Positions 1 through 7,499 of a stretch of 14,967 nt of DNA are shown in pieces. The position numbers and the translations under genes are program-made. Origin of the DNA: an uncultured Bordetella sp. (GTDB taxonomy: Bacteria > Pseudomonadota > Gammaproteobacteria > Burkholderiales > Burkholderiaceae_B). How positions within the stretch are numbered: the stretch's first letter is position 1; each line of letters begins with the position of its first letter. A model generated the notes under the pieces. It ran no database searches. It saw only the letters and a program-made list of their open reading frames with translations, and was not told the origin of the DNA. The stretch covers positions 1 through 14,967 of the forward strand of contig CALGFL010000040.1 in assembly GCA_937881145.1 (NCBI GenBank), given 5' to 3'.

Positions 1-130
1 CTGTCGCTTCAGAAAGCAGCACCGCATAGCACTCGGCGTCCCACGCGATGAGGCTGATGTTGGAGATGTCGCCCTTGTCGCCGGTGCGGCTGTGCGCCAG
101 GCGGTAGAGCGGGACGTTCACAGTAGTCAT
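1..130 (-). CDS. AtuA-related small protein, N-terminal part (cut by window edge)
   Basis: The reverse strand has an open frame from the ATG at 130-128 to the window edge, giving 43 residues with no stop. It contains the stretch LAHSRTGDKGDISNISLIAW, the typical opening of the roughly 100-residue domain that accompanies AtuA/DUF1446 proteins. In some species this domain is fused to the C-terminus of AtuA; here it is a separate gene. Its ATG overlaps the TGA of the preceding atuA-like gene in an ATGA junction, so the two are probably translationally coupled and their products probably work together. The biochemical function of the domain is not established. It was missed by a length cut-off because it is truncated. 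The family call rests on motif recognition only. Confidence 0.8.
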   Translation of the reverse strand, partial: MTTVNVPLYRLAHSRTGDKGDISNISLIAWDAECYAVLLSEAT

Positions 131-1488
131 CGGCGCGCCTCCTGCAGGGTCCAGCCTGCCGCGGCGATCTCGCGCGGCACGGTGCACGACAGCGTGGCCA
201 ATCGAGGCCGCAGCGAAGTGCGCACGCCGCCGCCGCCCGCGGGACCGCAGCAGTACAGAGCCGTGACTTCGCGCAGCACGCGCTCGGCCGTCGCCCGGTC
301 GTCGTGCCGCGCCGCGACGCGCAGCCGCACGTCCTGCCCGTGCCGGTCCGGCACACCGGCCAGCATGGCGCCGCCATCGTCGGCCAGAATGCTCATCGCG
401 CCGATAAGATCGATGCGCAGCGCCATCGCCGAGCCGATGCGGCGCGCCACGATCTCGCCGGCCAGGCGCGCCCGCGCCTCGGCCTGCACGCCGGCATAGG
501 AAATCTCGGCCTCGGCCAGCCAACCGCCGCGATAGCACACGTTTACCTTCAGCTCCTGCGGCCGCGCATGGCCCGTGATGCCGTGCACGGCCACGCGATC
601 GCCGCCCAATTCCGTCACGCCGGCCTGGCTCAGATCGGCCACCACGTCGGGCGTGAGATAGCGCGCGGGATCATGGACTTCGTAAAGCAATTGCTCTTTG
701 ACGGTGCGGGCGTCGACCCGGCCGCCCGTGTCCTCGGCCTTGCCGATCACGCAGCCGCCGTCGGCATCGATCTCGGCGATGGGAAAGCCCGTCTCGTGCA
801 GGCCGGGCACGTCTTTCAAGCCGGGAACGGCGAAATAGCCGCCGCTGACCTGCGTGCCGCATTCGAGCAGATGCCCGGCCATGGTGGCGCGCCCCAGCCG
901 CGGCCAGTCGTCGGCGCGCCAGCCGTAATGCGCCAGCACCGGTCCCACCGTGAGCGACGGGTCGGCCACGCGCCCGGCCACCACGACTTGCGCACCGGCG
1001 CGCAGCGCCTGGGCGATCTCTTGCCCGCCCAGATAGGCATTGGCGCTGACGATGTCGAGCCGGTCGAACTCGGCTCCCAGCCGTTCGCGCAGCAGCGCGC
1101 GCTGCTCGGGGCTGTCCAGCGCGTCGCCGTGGATCACCGCGATGCGCGGCGCGGGCAGACCCTGTTCGGCGGCGATCGCCGCGATGCGCCGCGCCGCGGC
1201 CGGCGGATTGGCCGCGCCGAAATTGCTGACGATGTCGATGCCGTGGCGCAGGCAGTCGCCCAGCACCGGCCCGACCAGATCGTCCAGCAAGGGCTCGTAG
1301 CCGGCTTCGGGATCCTGGTTGCGCGCCAGCTGGGCCAGCGCCAGGGTGCGTTCGGCCAGGGTTTCGAAAATCAGCGTGCCGCCGCCGCGGGCGGCCAGGG
1401 TGCGCACCACGGGCGGCGCGCCGTCGGTGCGGTCGCCTGAAAAGCCGGTCGCGCAGCCGACCAGGCAAGAAGTATGCGCAGCAGTCAT
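127..1488 (-). CDS. AtuA family protein (DUF1446), acyclic terpene utilization-like
   Basis: The 453-residue product belongs to the AtuA/DUF1446 family, named after the Pseudomonas acyclic-terpene (citronellol/geraniol) utilization cluster, although many members sit in other acyl-CoA catabolic operons. Visible family blocks are the N-terminal GCATGFSGDRTDG (residues 11-23), SNFGAANP (88-95), ANAYLGGQEI near 149-158, VVAGRVADPSLTVGPVLAH around 169-187 and GHLLECGTQVSGGYF around 205-219. No signal peptide or membrane segment is apparent, so it is probably cytoplasmic. The stop overlaps the start of a small AtuA-like partner by 4 nt. A promoter with 17-bp spacing lies just upstream, and a LysR regulator diverges from it, which suggests substrate-dependent control. 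The true substrate cannot be read from this sequence; terpene degradation is only the name of the family. Confidence 0.88.
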   Translation of the reverse strand: MTAAHTSCLVGCATGFSGDRTDGAPPVVRTLAARGGGTLIFETLAERTLALAQLARNQDPEAGYEPLLDDLVGPVLGDCLRHGIDIVSNFGAANPPAAARRIAAIAAEQGLPAPRIAVIHGDALDSPEQRALLRERLGAEFDRLDIVSANAYLGGQEIAQALRAGAQVVVAGRVADPSLTVGPVLAHYGWRADDWPRLGRATMAGHLLECGTQVSGGYFAVPGLKDVPGLHETGFPIAEIDADGGCVIGKAEDTGGRVDARTVKEQLLYEVHDPARYLTPDVVADLSQAGVTELGGDRVAVHGITGHARPQELKVNVCYRGGWLAEAEISYAGVQAEARARLAGEIVARRIGSAMALRIDLIGAMSILADDGGAMLAGVPDRHGQDVRLRVAARHDDRATAERVLREVTALYCCGPAGGGGVRTSLRPRLATLSCTVPREIAAAGWTLQEARR

Positions 1489-1526
1489 GTCAGGTCCGAA
1501 AACGATCTCGTCGTTGTCATGCAGGC

Positions 1527-1555
1527 ACTATAGGAACCCATGCTTGATACGTAAA
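1527..1555 (-). promoter_or_regulatory. Predicted sigma70 promoter of the atuA-like operon
   Basis: Read on the minus strand, a -35 element TTTACG (1555-1550) and a -10 element TATAGT (1532-1527) are separated by exactly 17 bp. This predicts a transcript start near 1520 and a leader of about 30 nt before the ATG at 1488. The surrounding divergent region (1489-1589) is distinctly AT-rich against its neighbours. A LysR-type T-N11-A operator is expected here but I could not pick one convincingly. For the divergent lysR gene only a weak pair is visible (TTGATA at 1544-1549 and TAAAAT at 1565-1570, 15 bp apart). Confidence 0.55.
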
Positions 1556-1589
1556 ATAGAAAGATAAAATCGATTAATTCAAAGTTTCT

Positions 1590-2483
1590 ATGAATCTCTC
1601 GACCCGGCAATTGCGCGCCTTTGTCGCCCTGGCGCAGGAGCGCCACTTCACGCGCGCGGCGCAGCGCTGCCATCTGACGCAACCGGCTTTCAGCGCACTG
1701 ATCCGCTCGCTGGAAGAAACCGCGGGCGCGCGCCTGTTCGACCGCAACACCCGGCGTGTCGAACTGACGGTCGAAGGGCGGGTATTCGAAGCCTCGGCCC
1801 AGCGCCTGCTGGGCGAACTCGAACTCGCGCTGGAAGATGTGCGGGATCATGCCCTGCGCCGGCGCGGACGCGTCGCCGTCGCGGCGCTGCCTTCGCTGGC
1901 GGCGGGCTGGCTGCCGGATCTGCTCGCGCGCTTTCATGCCGACTATCCCGGCATCGTCCTGCAATTGCGCGATGCGCTGCTCGATCCTTGCCTGGACATG
2001 GTGCAGCGCGGCGAGGTCGACTTCGCCGTGGCCGCGCGCCGCGACGATATGACGGGACTCGAAAGCGTCTTCCTGCATGCCGACCGCTATTACCTGGTGT
2101 GCCGCAAGGACCACGCGCTGGCCCGGCGTGAAAAAGTACGCGTGCGCGACCTGGCTCGCGAACCCGTGATCCATCTGGCCCGCGGCAGCAGCGTGCGCAA
2201 ACAGCTCGACGACGCCATCGGCGCCGACGCGCTGACCCCGCTGCTGGAAGTCGAGCATCTGGCCACGGCGGCGGGACTGATCTCGGCCGGACTGGGCATC
2301 AGCATCGTGCCGGCCATGACCTTGTTTCACTTTCAACAAGCCGGACTGACGATCAAACCCTTGCAAGACAAGGGCTTGCGCCGCTCTCTGTATTTGGTGC
2401 GGCGCAAGGGCCGCAGTCTGTCGATGGCCGCGCAGGCCTTCTACGAACTGCTGTCGGCCTCTCGTCTGGATCTGGGCCCCTGA
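1590..2483 (+). CDS. LysR-type transcriptional regulator
   Basis: The 297-residue product has the standard LysR length and layout. The N-terminal winged helix-turn-helix (residues 1-60) starts [20 protein letters not shown] and has the recognition region [16 protein letters not shown], then [17 protein letters not shown]. From about residue 90 there is a periplasmic-binding-protein-like effector domain with [18 protein letters not shown] and, late, the [16 protein letters not shown] block. The gene diverges from the atuA-like operon, the usual arrangement for a LysR activator and its target, so it probably senses a substrate or intermediate of that pathway and controls its own gene too. No strong Shine-Dalgarno sequence precedes the ATG; residue 1 fits the family start exactly. 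The specific effector is unknown. Confidence 0.9.
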   Translation: MNLSTRQLRAFVALAQERHFTRAAQRCHLTQPAFSALIRSLEETAGARLFDRNTRRVELTVEGRVFEASAQRLLGELELALEDVRDHALRRRGRVAVAALPSLAAGWLPDLLARFHADYPGIVLQLRDALLDPCLDMVQRGEVDFAVAARRDDMTGLESVFLHADRYYLVCRKDHALARREKVRVRDLAREPVIHLARGSSVRKQLDDAIGADALTPLLEVEHLATAAGLISAGLGISIVPAMTLFHFQQAGLTIKPLQDKGLRRSLYLVRRKGRSLSMAAQAFYELLSASRLDLGP

Positions 2484-2557
2484 GCCGTCACGCCGCGCGT
2501 TTTCACGCAGTCCGCCTGCAAGTCATCGCGCCGTCACAATTTCGTGCTCGGCGCGTC

Positions 2558-2585
2558 TTGTTTTGCGCGCCAGAATCTCTACACT
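2558..2585 (+). promoter_or_regulatory. Predicted sigma70 promoter of hpf
   Basis: TTGTTT (2558-2563) and TACACT (2580-2585) are separated by 16 bp, placing the transcript start near 2592 and a leader of roughly 118 nt before the hpf ATG. It lies in the 226-bp gap after lysR, which holds no other convincing gene. The long leader has an inverted repeat at its 5' end and a U-rich tract (2682-2695) just ahead of a strong ribosome binding site, AGGAGA at 2698-2703. Confidence 0.5.
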
Positions 2586-2594
2586 AGATTCATG

Positions 2595-2609
2595 GGCGTC
2601 GTCGACGCC
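2595..2609. repeat. Perfect inverted repeat at the hpf transcript start
   Basis: GGCGTCG-T-CGACGCC is a perfect 7-bp inverted repeat around a single central base, 9 bp after the predicted -10 box of hpf. With only one central base it cannot fold fully as an RNA hairpin, so it looks more like a binding site for a dimeric DNA-binding protein. Chance palindromes of this kind occur in GC-rich DNA, so the operator role is a guess. Confidence 0.3.
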
Positions 2610-2709
2610 AACCGGCTTTCAACCCAGCCCCCCACCACAAGGAGCCCTTCTTACGACGAATCCGCGCATTCAACGCGCACCTTTTTTTCTCTTTTGTAGG
2701 AGAGCAAGT

Positions 2710-3048
2710 ATGAACCTGAGCATTTGCGGTCGCCATCTCGACGTTACCCCCGCCATTCGGGAATATGTGATGAACAAGCTGTCTCGAGTTCTGCGACATT
2801 TCGATCACGTCATCGATACCCAGGTCATGCTCTCGGTAGAGCCCTTGCGGCAAAAAGCCGAAATCACCATGCATCTGCGTGGAAAAGACATCCATTGCGA
2901 AGCCAGCGACGAGAATCTCTACGCCGCCATCGACCTGCTCGTCGACAAGCTCGACCGCCAGATCATCAAGTACAAGGACAAGATGCAAAACCACGCCGCC
3001 GAATCGGCCAAGCGTCAGGTCGCTGCCGCCACCGCCACCACCGCCTGA
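2710..3048 (+). CDS. hpf: Ribosome hibernation promoting factor (HPF/RaiA family)
   Basis: The 112-residue protein starts [20 protein letters not shown], the hallmark opening of HPF/YfiA proteins, and continues through [20 protein letters not shown] and [15 protein letters not shown]. It is the short form: it lacks the C-terminal dimerisation domain of long HPF and ends in an Ala/Thr-rich tail. Short HPF binds the 30S decoding region and helps form inactive 100S ribosomes in stationary phase. The start is set by AGGAGA at 2698-2703, 6 nt before ATG; the frame stays open upstream but has no matching homology there. It has its own promoter and a strong terminator. In many proteobacteria hpf follows rpoN and precedes ptsN; here ptsN follows, but a LysR gene occupies the upstream position. 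Confidence 0.93.
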   Translation: MNLSICGRHLDVTPAIREYVMNKLSRVLRHFDHVIDTQVMLSVEPLRQKAEITMHLRGKDIHCEASDENLYAAIDLLVDKLDRQIIKYKDKMQNHAAESAKRQVAAATATTA

Positions 3049-3072
3049 AGCGGGCGCGTCCGGCAGCAAGTC

Positions 3073-3100
3073 AAAAGCCATTCTCGCGAATGGCTTTTTT
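3073..3100 (+). terminator. Rho-independent terminator after hpf
   Basis: AAAAGCCATTC (3073-3083) pairs perfectly with GAATGGCTTTT (3088-3098) across a TCGC loop, and the run continues to six T in total (3095-3100). It lies 24 nt after the hpf stop and should separate hpf from the ptsN operon. Flanking A and T runs make it potentially bidirectional. Confidence 0.85.
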
Positions 3101-3189
3101 CATTGCGGCGCGCCCCATGAGGCCGACGCGCTGCCATTGGCGCCGAATCCCTGGACACGGCACCTCATATCCGCCCCCAATTTGATTTA

Positions 3190-3217
3190 TTGCACTGCGG
3201 CATCGTGTCCCTATAAT
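3190..3217 (+). promoter_or_regulatory. Predicted ptsN promoter, possibly giving a leaderless mRNA
   Basis: A consensus -10 TATAAT (3212-3217) stands 16 bp after TTGCAC (3190-3195). The last two bases of the -10 overlap an in-frame ATG at 3216, but a transcript from this promoter would begin about 3224-3225, at the second ATG, where PtsN homology starts. The start at 3216 would then not even be on the mRNA. Confidence 0.6.
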
Positions 3218-3224
3218 GGCCGCG

Positions 3225-3680
3225 ATGAACCACCTGTCGCGTATTCTTCCTCCCGGCAACGTGGTGCTTGACCTGCCCGCCACCAGCAAGAAGCGCGCGT
3301 TCGAGCACGCCGGCCTGCTATTCGAAAACCATCACGGCCTGGCCCGCACCACGGTGTTCGACAGCTTTTTCGCGCGCGAGCGCCTGGGGTCCACGGGACT
3401 GGGCGAAGGCGTGGCTGTACCGCACGGCCGCATCAAGGGGCTGCACCAACCCCTGTGCGCTTTCTTCAGGGTGGCCAAACCAATTCCTTTCGACGCGCCC
3501 GACAGCCTGCCCGTGTCGATGCTGCTGTGCCTGCTTGTTCCGGAGAGCGCGGCGCAGCAACACCTGGACATCCTGGCCGAACTGGCACATTTGATGTCCA
3601 ATCAAGAATTGCGCGCGGCGCTGGCCACCGAGACCGATCCGGCCAAAGTGCACCACACGCTCACCACGGGACAACTTTAG
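3225..3680 (+). CDS. ptsN: PTS IIA-like nitrogen regulatory protein PtsN (EIIA-Ntr)
   Basis: The 151-residue product has the length and fold signature of EIIA-Ntr: [20 protein letters not shown] at the start, and the phosphorylation site [15 protein letters not shown] with His67 as acceptor. EIIA-Ntr is the terminal phosphocarrier of the nitrogen PTS (PtsP, NPr, PtsN). It regulates rather than transports, acting in other species on potassium uptake, kinases and carbon/nitrogen balance. The gene heads an apparent operon with hprK (16 nt on) and rapZ. The start at 3225 is chosen over 3216 because the -10 box overlaps 3216 and no Shine-Dalgarno is present for either. Neither npr nor ptsP is in the window. 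Confidence 0.93.
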   Translation: MNHLSRILPPGNVVLDLPATSKKRAFEHAGLLFENHHGLARTTVFDSFFARERLGSTGLGEGVAVPHGRIKGLHQPLCAFFRVAKPIPFDAPDSLPVSMLLCLLVPESAAQQHLDILAELAHLMSNQELRAALATETDPAKVHHTLTTGQL

Positions 3681-3696
3681 GGCCTGTTTAACCGTC

Positions 3697-4626
3697 ATGC
3701 TTACCGTGCAGGAACTGGTCGACGACAACGCCGACACCATACCTTTTCGCTGGATCGCGGGCAAAGAATCCGCCGATCGCGCCATCACCAACGACGGCAT
3801 GGCCGCCGCCGATCTGGTGGGTCACCTCAACCTGATCCACCCCTCGCGCATCCAGGTCTTCGGCCCTGAAGAACTGGCCTACTACACGCGCTTCGATCTG
3901 CGCCGCCGCATGCACCACATGGACGATCTGCTGATCGGCGGCGTACCGGCCATTCTGCTGGCCGACGACCTGCTGCCGCCGGACGATCTGATCGAGCAAT
4001 GCGCGCAGCACCAGATCCCGCTCCTGGTGACCTCGGTGGCCGCGGCCCCGCTCATCGATCTGCTGCGCATCTATCTGGGCAAGAAGCTCGCTCCCACCAC
4101 TACCGTGCATGGGGTGTTCATGGACGTGCTGGGGCTGGGCGTGCTGATCACCGGCGAATCGGGCCTGGGCAAGAGTGAACTGGCGCTCGAGCTCATCACC
4201 CGCGGTCACGGCCTGGTGGCCGACGACGCCGTGGATTTTTCACGCACCGCGCCCAATATGATCGAAGGCCACTGTCCGCTCCTGCTGCAGAATCTGCTCG
4301 AAGTGCGCGGCCTGGGGCTGCTGGACATCCGCACCATCTTCGGCGAGACCTCGGTGCGCCGCAAAATGCGCTTGAAGCTCATCGTGCACCTGATGCGCAA
4401 CCCGCAGGAAAAATTCGAGCGCCTGCCGATGAACGACCTGACGCAGGACATGCTGGGCCTGCCGGTGCGCAAGGTCATGCTGCAGGTTGCGGCCGGCCGC
4501 AACCTGGCCGTGCTGGTCGAGGCCGCCGTGCGCAACACCATCCTCAAGCTGCGCGGCATCGATACCCTGGACGACTTCCTGCAGCGCCAGAACCTGGCCA
4601 TCCAGCAAAATAGCCAGGCGCACTGA
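3697..4626 (+). CDS. hprK: HPr kinase/phosphorylase
   Basis: The 309-residue protein is a full-length bifunctional HPr kinase/phosphorylase, which phosphorylates and dephosphorylates a serine of HPr. The N-terminal domain covers about residues 1-130. The catalytic core holds [12 protein letters not shown] with His138, the Walker A motif GESGLGKS at 153-160, DDAVDF at 176-181, and the family signature [11 protein letters not shown] at 201-211; [18 protein letters not shown] around 245-262 follows. It lies between ptsN and rapZ, 16 nt after ptsN and 6 nt before rapZ, the arrangement expected in beta-proteobacteria, where HprK works in a PTS phosphorelay that often lacks sugar permeases. No clear Shine-Dalgarno precedes the ATG, so expression may depend on coupling with ptsN. 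Confidence 0.95.
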   Translation: MLTVQELVDDNADTIPFRWIAGKESADRAITNDGMAAADLVGHLNLIHPSRIQVFGPEELAYYTRFDLRRRMHHMDDLLIGGVPAILLADDLLPPDDLIEQCAQHQIPLLVTSVAAAPLIDLLRIYLGKKLAPTTTVHGVFMDVLGLGVLITGESGLGKSELALELITRGHGLVADDAVDFSRTAPNMIEGHCPLLLQNLLEVRGLGLLDIRTIFGETSVRRKMRLKLIVHLMRNPQEKFERLPMNDLTQDMLGLPVRKVMLQVAAGRNLAVLVEAAVRNTILKLRGIDTLDDFLQRQNLAIQQNSQAH

Positions 4627-4632
4627 GGCCCC

Positions 4633-5532
4633 ATGCCGAGTCCAGCAGCCATGTTTAGCGTCGTTCTGATCACAGGCATCTCGGGCTCCGGCAAATCCGT
4701 CGCCCTGCGCATGCTCGAAGATGCCGGCTACACCTGCATCGACAATCTGCCCCTGCGCTTTTTGAGCGAATTCATCGAAGCCACGCGCAACGACGAGGCC
4801 ATCGAACGCGTGGCCGTGGCCATCGACGCGCGCACACCGGGCGAGCTGGCCGATCTGCCCGGCATCATGAGCTCGCTGCAGGCCGAGGGCACCCGCCTGC
4901 GCGTGGTGTTTCTCGATTCCGATACCAACACGCTGGTGCAGCGCTATTCCGAATCGCGCCGCCGCCATCCGCTCACCGACCGCGCCGCGCGCGGCGGCGG
5001 CCAGCCTTCGCTCACCGACTGCATCGCGCTCGAGCGCGAAATGCTGGCGCCGCTGCGCGAGCACGCCCACGTCATCGACACGTCAGACGCCACGCCCGGC
5101 CAGTTGCGCACCTGGGTGCGCGATCTGGTCGAGGCAGACATCGCGCCGCTGGTGCTGACGTTCGAATCCTTCGCCTACAAGCTGGGCGTGCCCAACAGCG
5201 CCGATCTGGTGTTCGACATGCGCTGCCTGCCCAATCCCTATTACGACCCCGCGCTGCGCCCGCTGACCGGCCGCGATGCGCCGGTCGCCCAGTGGCTGGC
5301 CAGCCATGCCGCCGTGGGCGAGATGATCGACGACGTGGCCCGTTTCATCACCCGCTGGATGCCGCAATACCAGCAAGACACGCGCAGCTACCTGACCGTG
5401 GCGATCGGCTGCACGGGCGGCCAGCACCGCTCGGTCTACGTGGTCGAGCAACTGGCCAGGCGCTTCGCCAACCATCCTCCCCTGCTGGTGCGGCACCGCA
5501 TGCAGCATGGCAAGGCGGCGGGACACGGATGA
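4633..5532 (+). CDS. rapZ: RapZ, RNase adapter / P-loop nucleotide-binding protein
   Basis: The 299-residue product carries the RapZ P-loop GISGSGKS (residues 15-22), the DARTP motif (65-69) and the characteristic C-terminal domain with SFAYKLGVPNSADLVFDMR, LPNPYYDPALRPLTGRD and GCTGGQHRSVYVVEQLA (259-275). In E. coli RapZ binds the sRNAs GlmY/GlmZ, guides RNase E and senses glucosamine-6-phosphate; whether those sRNAs exist here cannot be told, and older annotations call the family a nucleotide-binding protein or UPF0042. It follows hprK by 6 nt and is clearly in the ptsN operon. The ATG at 4633 has GAGG 4 nt upstream; a start at 4651 (MFSVVLITG) fits the usual family N-terminus equally well. 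Confidence 0.94.
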   Translation: MPSPAAMFSVVLITGISGSGKSVALRMLEDAGYTCIDNLPLRFLSEFIEATRNDEAIERVAVAIDARTPGELADLPGIMSSLQAEGTRLRVVFLDSDTNTLVQRYSESRRRHPLTDRAARGGGQPSLTDCIALEREMLAPLREHAHVIDTSDATPGQLRTWVRDLVEADIAPLVLTFESFAYKLGVPNSADLVFDMRCLPNPYYDPALRPLTGRDAPVAQWLASHAAVGEMIDDVARFITRWMPQYQQDTRSYLTVAIGCTGGQHRSVYVVEQLARRFANHPPLLVRHRMQHGKAAGHG

Positions 5533-5560
5533 GGACGGCGCGTAGCGCCAAGAGGGCTTC

Positions 5561-6526
5561 ATGAACATTGCGCGCCGTCTGCCGCTGCTGGCCGTTTTGC
5601 TGCTCGCCCTTCTCATGGCGGGCTGCTCCACCACCGGCAATCGCGGCGGCGGCTACTACGAGGACGACGGTCCCGGCAGCAATCCGCCGTCCAACGCGCA
5701 ACTCGATGCCATTCCCAACGCCGTGCCGCGCATCGAACCGCTGGCCTCCGGCGCCAACAAACCCTATGTGGTATTCGGTAAACGTTACGTACCCGACACC
5801 AGCGAAAAGCCCTTCCGCCAGGAAGGCCGCGCTTCGTGGTACGGCCGCAAATTCAACGGCGTGCGCACTTCCAGCGGCGAGCGCTACAACATGTATGCCA
5901 TGACGGCGGCGCACCCCACGCTGCCCATACCCAGCTACGCGCGCGTCACCAGCGAAGTCAACGGCAAGACCATCATCGTGCGCGTCAACGACCGCGGCCC
6001 CTTTCACAGCAACCGCATCATGGATCTGTCGTACACGGCGGCCTACAAGCTGGGGCTGATCGGCCCGGGCAGCGGCAGGGTCATCGTCGAGCGCATCCTG
6101 CCCAGCGAAATCCGCACGATGGTCGCTTCGGGCAACCTCGCCCCCGAAGACTCGCAGCTCACCGCCGACGAGGCCACGCATCCGGTCACCCCGCCGACGC
6201 AGAGCCAGGCTCCCGCGCCGCTGCCGATGCCGCTTCCCGCCGCGCCGCCGCCCGTCGCGCAGGCAGCCGCGCAGGATGCCGAGCCCCAAGCGGGCGGCGC
6301 CTACTATCTGCAGGTGGGCGCGTTCAGCCAGGCATCCAACGCGACGACACTGGCCAACCGCATCAACACGCAATTGCGCGGCATGGGCAAGCACGCCACG
6401 GCCCTGCAGATCGCGCGGCTCTATCGCGTGCGCATCGGCCCCTACGACACGCGCGAGGCGGCCGCGAACGACATACCGGCCGTCAACGCCAAGACGGGCA
6501 TACACCCGAGCCTGATCAAGCCTTGA
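5561..6526 (+). CDS. rlpA: Septal ring lytic transglycosylase / rare lipoprotein A
   Basis: The 321-residue precursor has a lipoprotein signal peptide with lipobox MAGC, so Cys22 should be lipidated and the protein sent to the outer membrane. A double-psi beta-barrel domain spans about 88-178 (GRASWYGRKFNGVRTSSGER, MTAAHPTLPIPSYARVT, IIVRVNDRGPFH); Glu107, His118 and Asp144 lie in its conserved active-site motifs. A Pro/Ala-rich linker (about 210-245) leads to a C-terminal SPOR domain (246-319) that binds denuded septal glycan. In Pseudomonas RlpA cleaves naked peptidoglycan strands and aids daughter-cell separation. AGAGGG lies just before the ATG, and the gene begins 28 nt after rapZ. Its 3' end overlaps the convergent rsmI by 11 nt. 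Confidence 0.94.
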   Translation: MNIARRLPLLAVLLLALLMAGCSTTGNRGGGYYEDDGPGSNPPSNAQLDAIPNAVPRIEPLASGANKPYVVFGKRYVPDTSEKPFRQEGRASWYGRKFNGVRTSSGERYNMYAMTAAHPTLPIPSYARVTSEVNGKTIIVRVNDRGPFHSNRIMDLSYTAAYKLGLIGPGSGRVIVERILPSEIRTMVASGNLAPEDSQLTADEATHPVTPPTQSQAPAPLPMPLPAAPPPVAQAAAQDAEPQAGGAYYLQVGAFSQASNATTLANRINTQLRGMGKHATALQIARLYRVRIGPYDTREAAANDIPAVNAKTGIHPSLIKP

Positions 6527-7457
6527 GTTCCAAGGCCTTGTTGTAGAGTTTGTCGCGCGGCAGGCCGGTGATCCTGGCGGCCACGCGCGCGGCGTCGCGC
6601 ACCGACAGGCTTTCCAGCAACGCTTGGAGCAGGGTGTCGATCTGGATGCCCGCGGCAGCGCCTTCGTCGTCTTCGTCTTGCGCGCGCCCGGCTTCGTGCA
6701 CGATGAGCACGAACTCGCCCTGGGCGCGATGCGCGTCGGCGGCCAGCCAGCCGGCCGTCTCGCCCATGGCCATCGTGGCGATCTGCTCGAAGCGCTTGGT
6801 CAGCTCGCGCGCCACGGTGAGCTTGCGCGCGGGACCGCAGACTTCCAGCAAGTCGGCCAGCATCGCCGACAGGCGATGCGGCGATTCGAACATCAGCACC
6901 GGCGCCGGCAAGGCGCACCAGCGGCGCAGCCAGCGCTGCCGCGCCGCGGCCTTGGGCGGCGCGAAGCCGGCGAAAGCATAGGCGGGGTTTTCATCGGAGG
7001 TGACGCCGCTGCCCATCAGGGCGGCAATGACGGCGCTGGGGCCGGGCACGGGCACCACCGGGTAGCCGGCATCGCGCACCGCGCGCACGATGCGTGCGCC
7101 CGGATCGCTCACGGCCGGCGCGCCCGCGTCGGAAACCAGCGCCACGCGCTGCCCTTGGGCCAGGCGCGCACAGATCGCCTGCGCCGCCTGGGCTTCGTTG
7201 TGGCGATGCGCGGCCATCAGGGGCGTGGCAATGCCCCAGGCGTCCATCAGCGTGCGGCTGGCGCGCGTGTCCTCGGCGGCGATCACGTCGGCACGGGCCA
7301 AGGCCTGCCAGGCCCGCAAGCCCAGGTCGCCCAGGTTGCCGATGGGCGTGGCCACGACATACAGGGCGGATGCCGGCCAATGCTGGGCCGCGACGCGCTC
7401 GGCCACGCGGCGCCAGGCATCGCCGGCCTCGGCCGGCGGAGTGACTTCTTCGTTCAT
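6516..7457 (-). CDS. rsmI: 16S rRNA (cytidine(1402)-2'-O)-methyltransferase RsmI
   Basis: The 313-residue product is RsmI (YraL), which 2'-O-methylates C1402 of 16S rRNA in the P-site region. The tetrapyrrole-methylase fold is evident: ALYVVATPIGNLGDLGLRAW (31-50), AEDTRASRTLM (61-71), VALVSDAGAPAVSDPGARIV (105-124), VPVPGPSAVIAALMGSG (136-152) and the RELTKRFEQ region. A short C-terminal domain ends VAARITGLPRDKLYNKALEL. About 30 residues precede the family core, longer than in E. coli. The ATG at 7457 was chosen because the frame further upstream runs antisense through yraN. It has no clear Shine-Dalgarno; a lone TACACT box (7494-7489 on this strand) could be a -10. It diverges from yraN across 42 bp, like yraL in E. 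coli. Confidence 0.94.
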   Translation of the reverse strand: MNEEVTPPAEAGDAWRRVAERVAAQHWPASALYVVATPIGNLGDLGLRAWQALARADVIAAEDTRASRTLMDAWGIATPLMAAHRHNEAQAAQAICARLAQGQRVALVSDAGAPAVSDPGARIVRAVRDAGYPVVPVPGPSAVIAALMGSGVTSDENPAYAFAGFAPPKAAARQRWLRRWCALPAPVLMFESPHRLSAMLADLLEVCGPARKLTVARELTKRFEQIATMAMGETAGWLAADAHRAQGEFVLIVHEAGRAQDEDDEGAAAGIQIDTLLQALLESLSVRDAARVAARITGLPRDKLYNKALELKA

Positions 7458-7499
7458 TGCGGCGTACCGCGGCTGTGGAAACCGTGCCAGTGTAGCCGC

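Noticed and set aside
304..1440. 378-codon plus-strand open frame opposite the atuA-like gene
   Set aside because: The opposite strand carries a full-length DUF1446 protein with conserved motifs; this frame is its complement.
1489..1589. LysR operator (T-N11-A palindrome) in the divergent region
   Set aside because: The region is AT-rich and several poor matches exist, but no symmetric site stands out enough to place it.
2660..2700. Possible attenuator hairpin (CGCG...CGCG followed by T7) in the hpf leader
   Set aside because: The stem is only 4 bp and is separated from the T tract by four bases; it is too weak to call a terminator.
3216..3224. Upstream ATG as the ptsN start (three extra residues MAA)
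   Set aside because: The -10 TATAAT overlaps it, so a transcript from that promoter would not contain it; family homology begins at the ATG at 3225.
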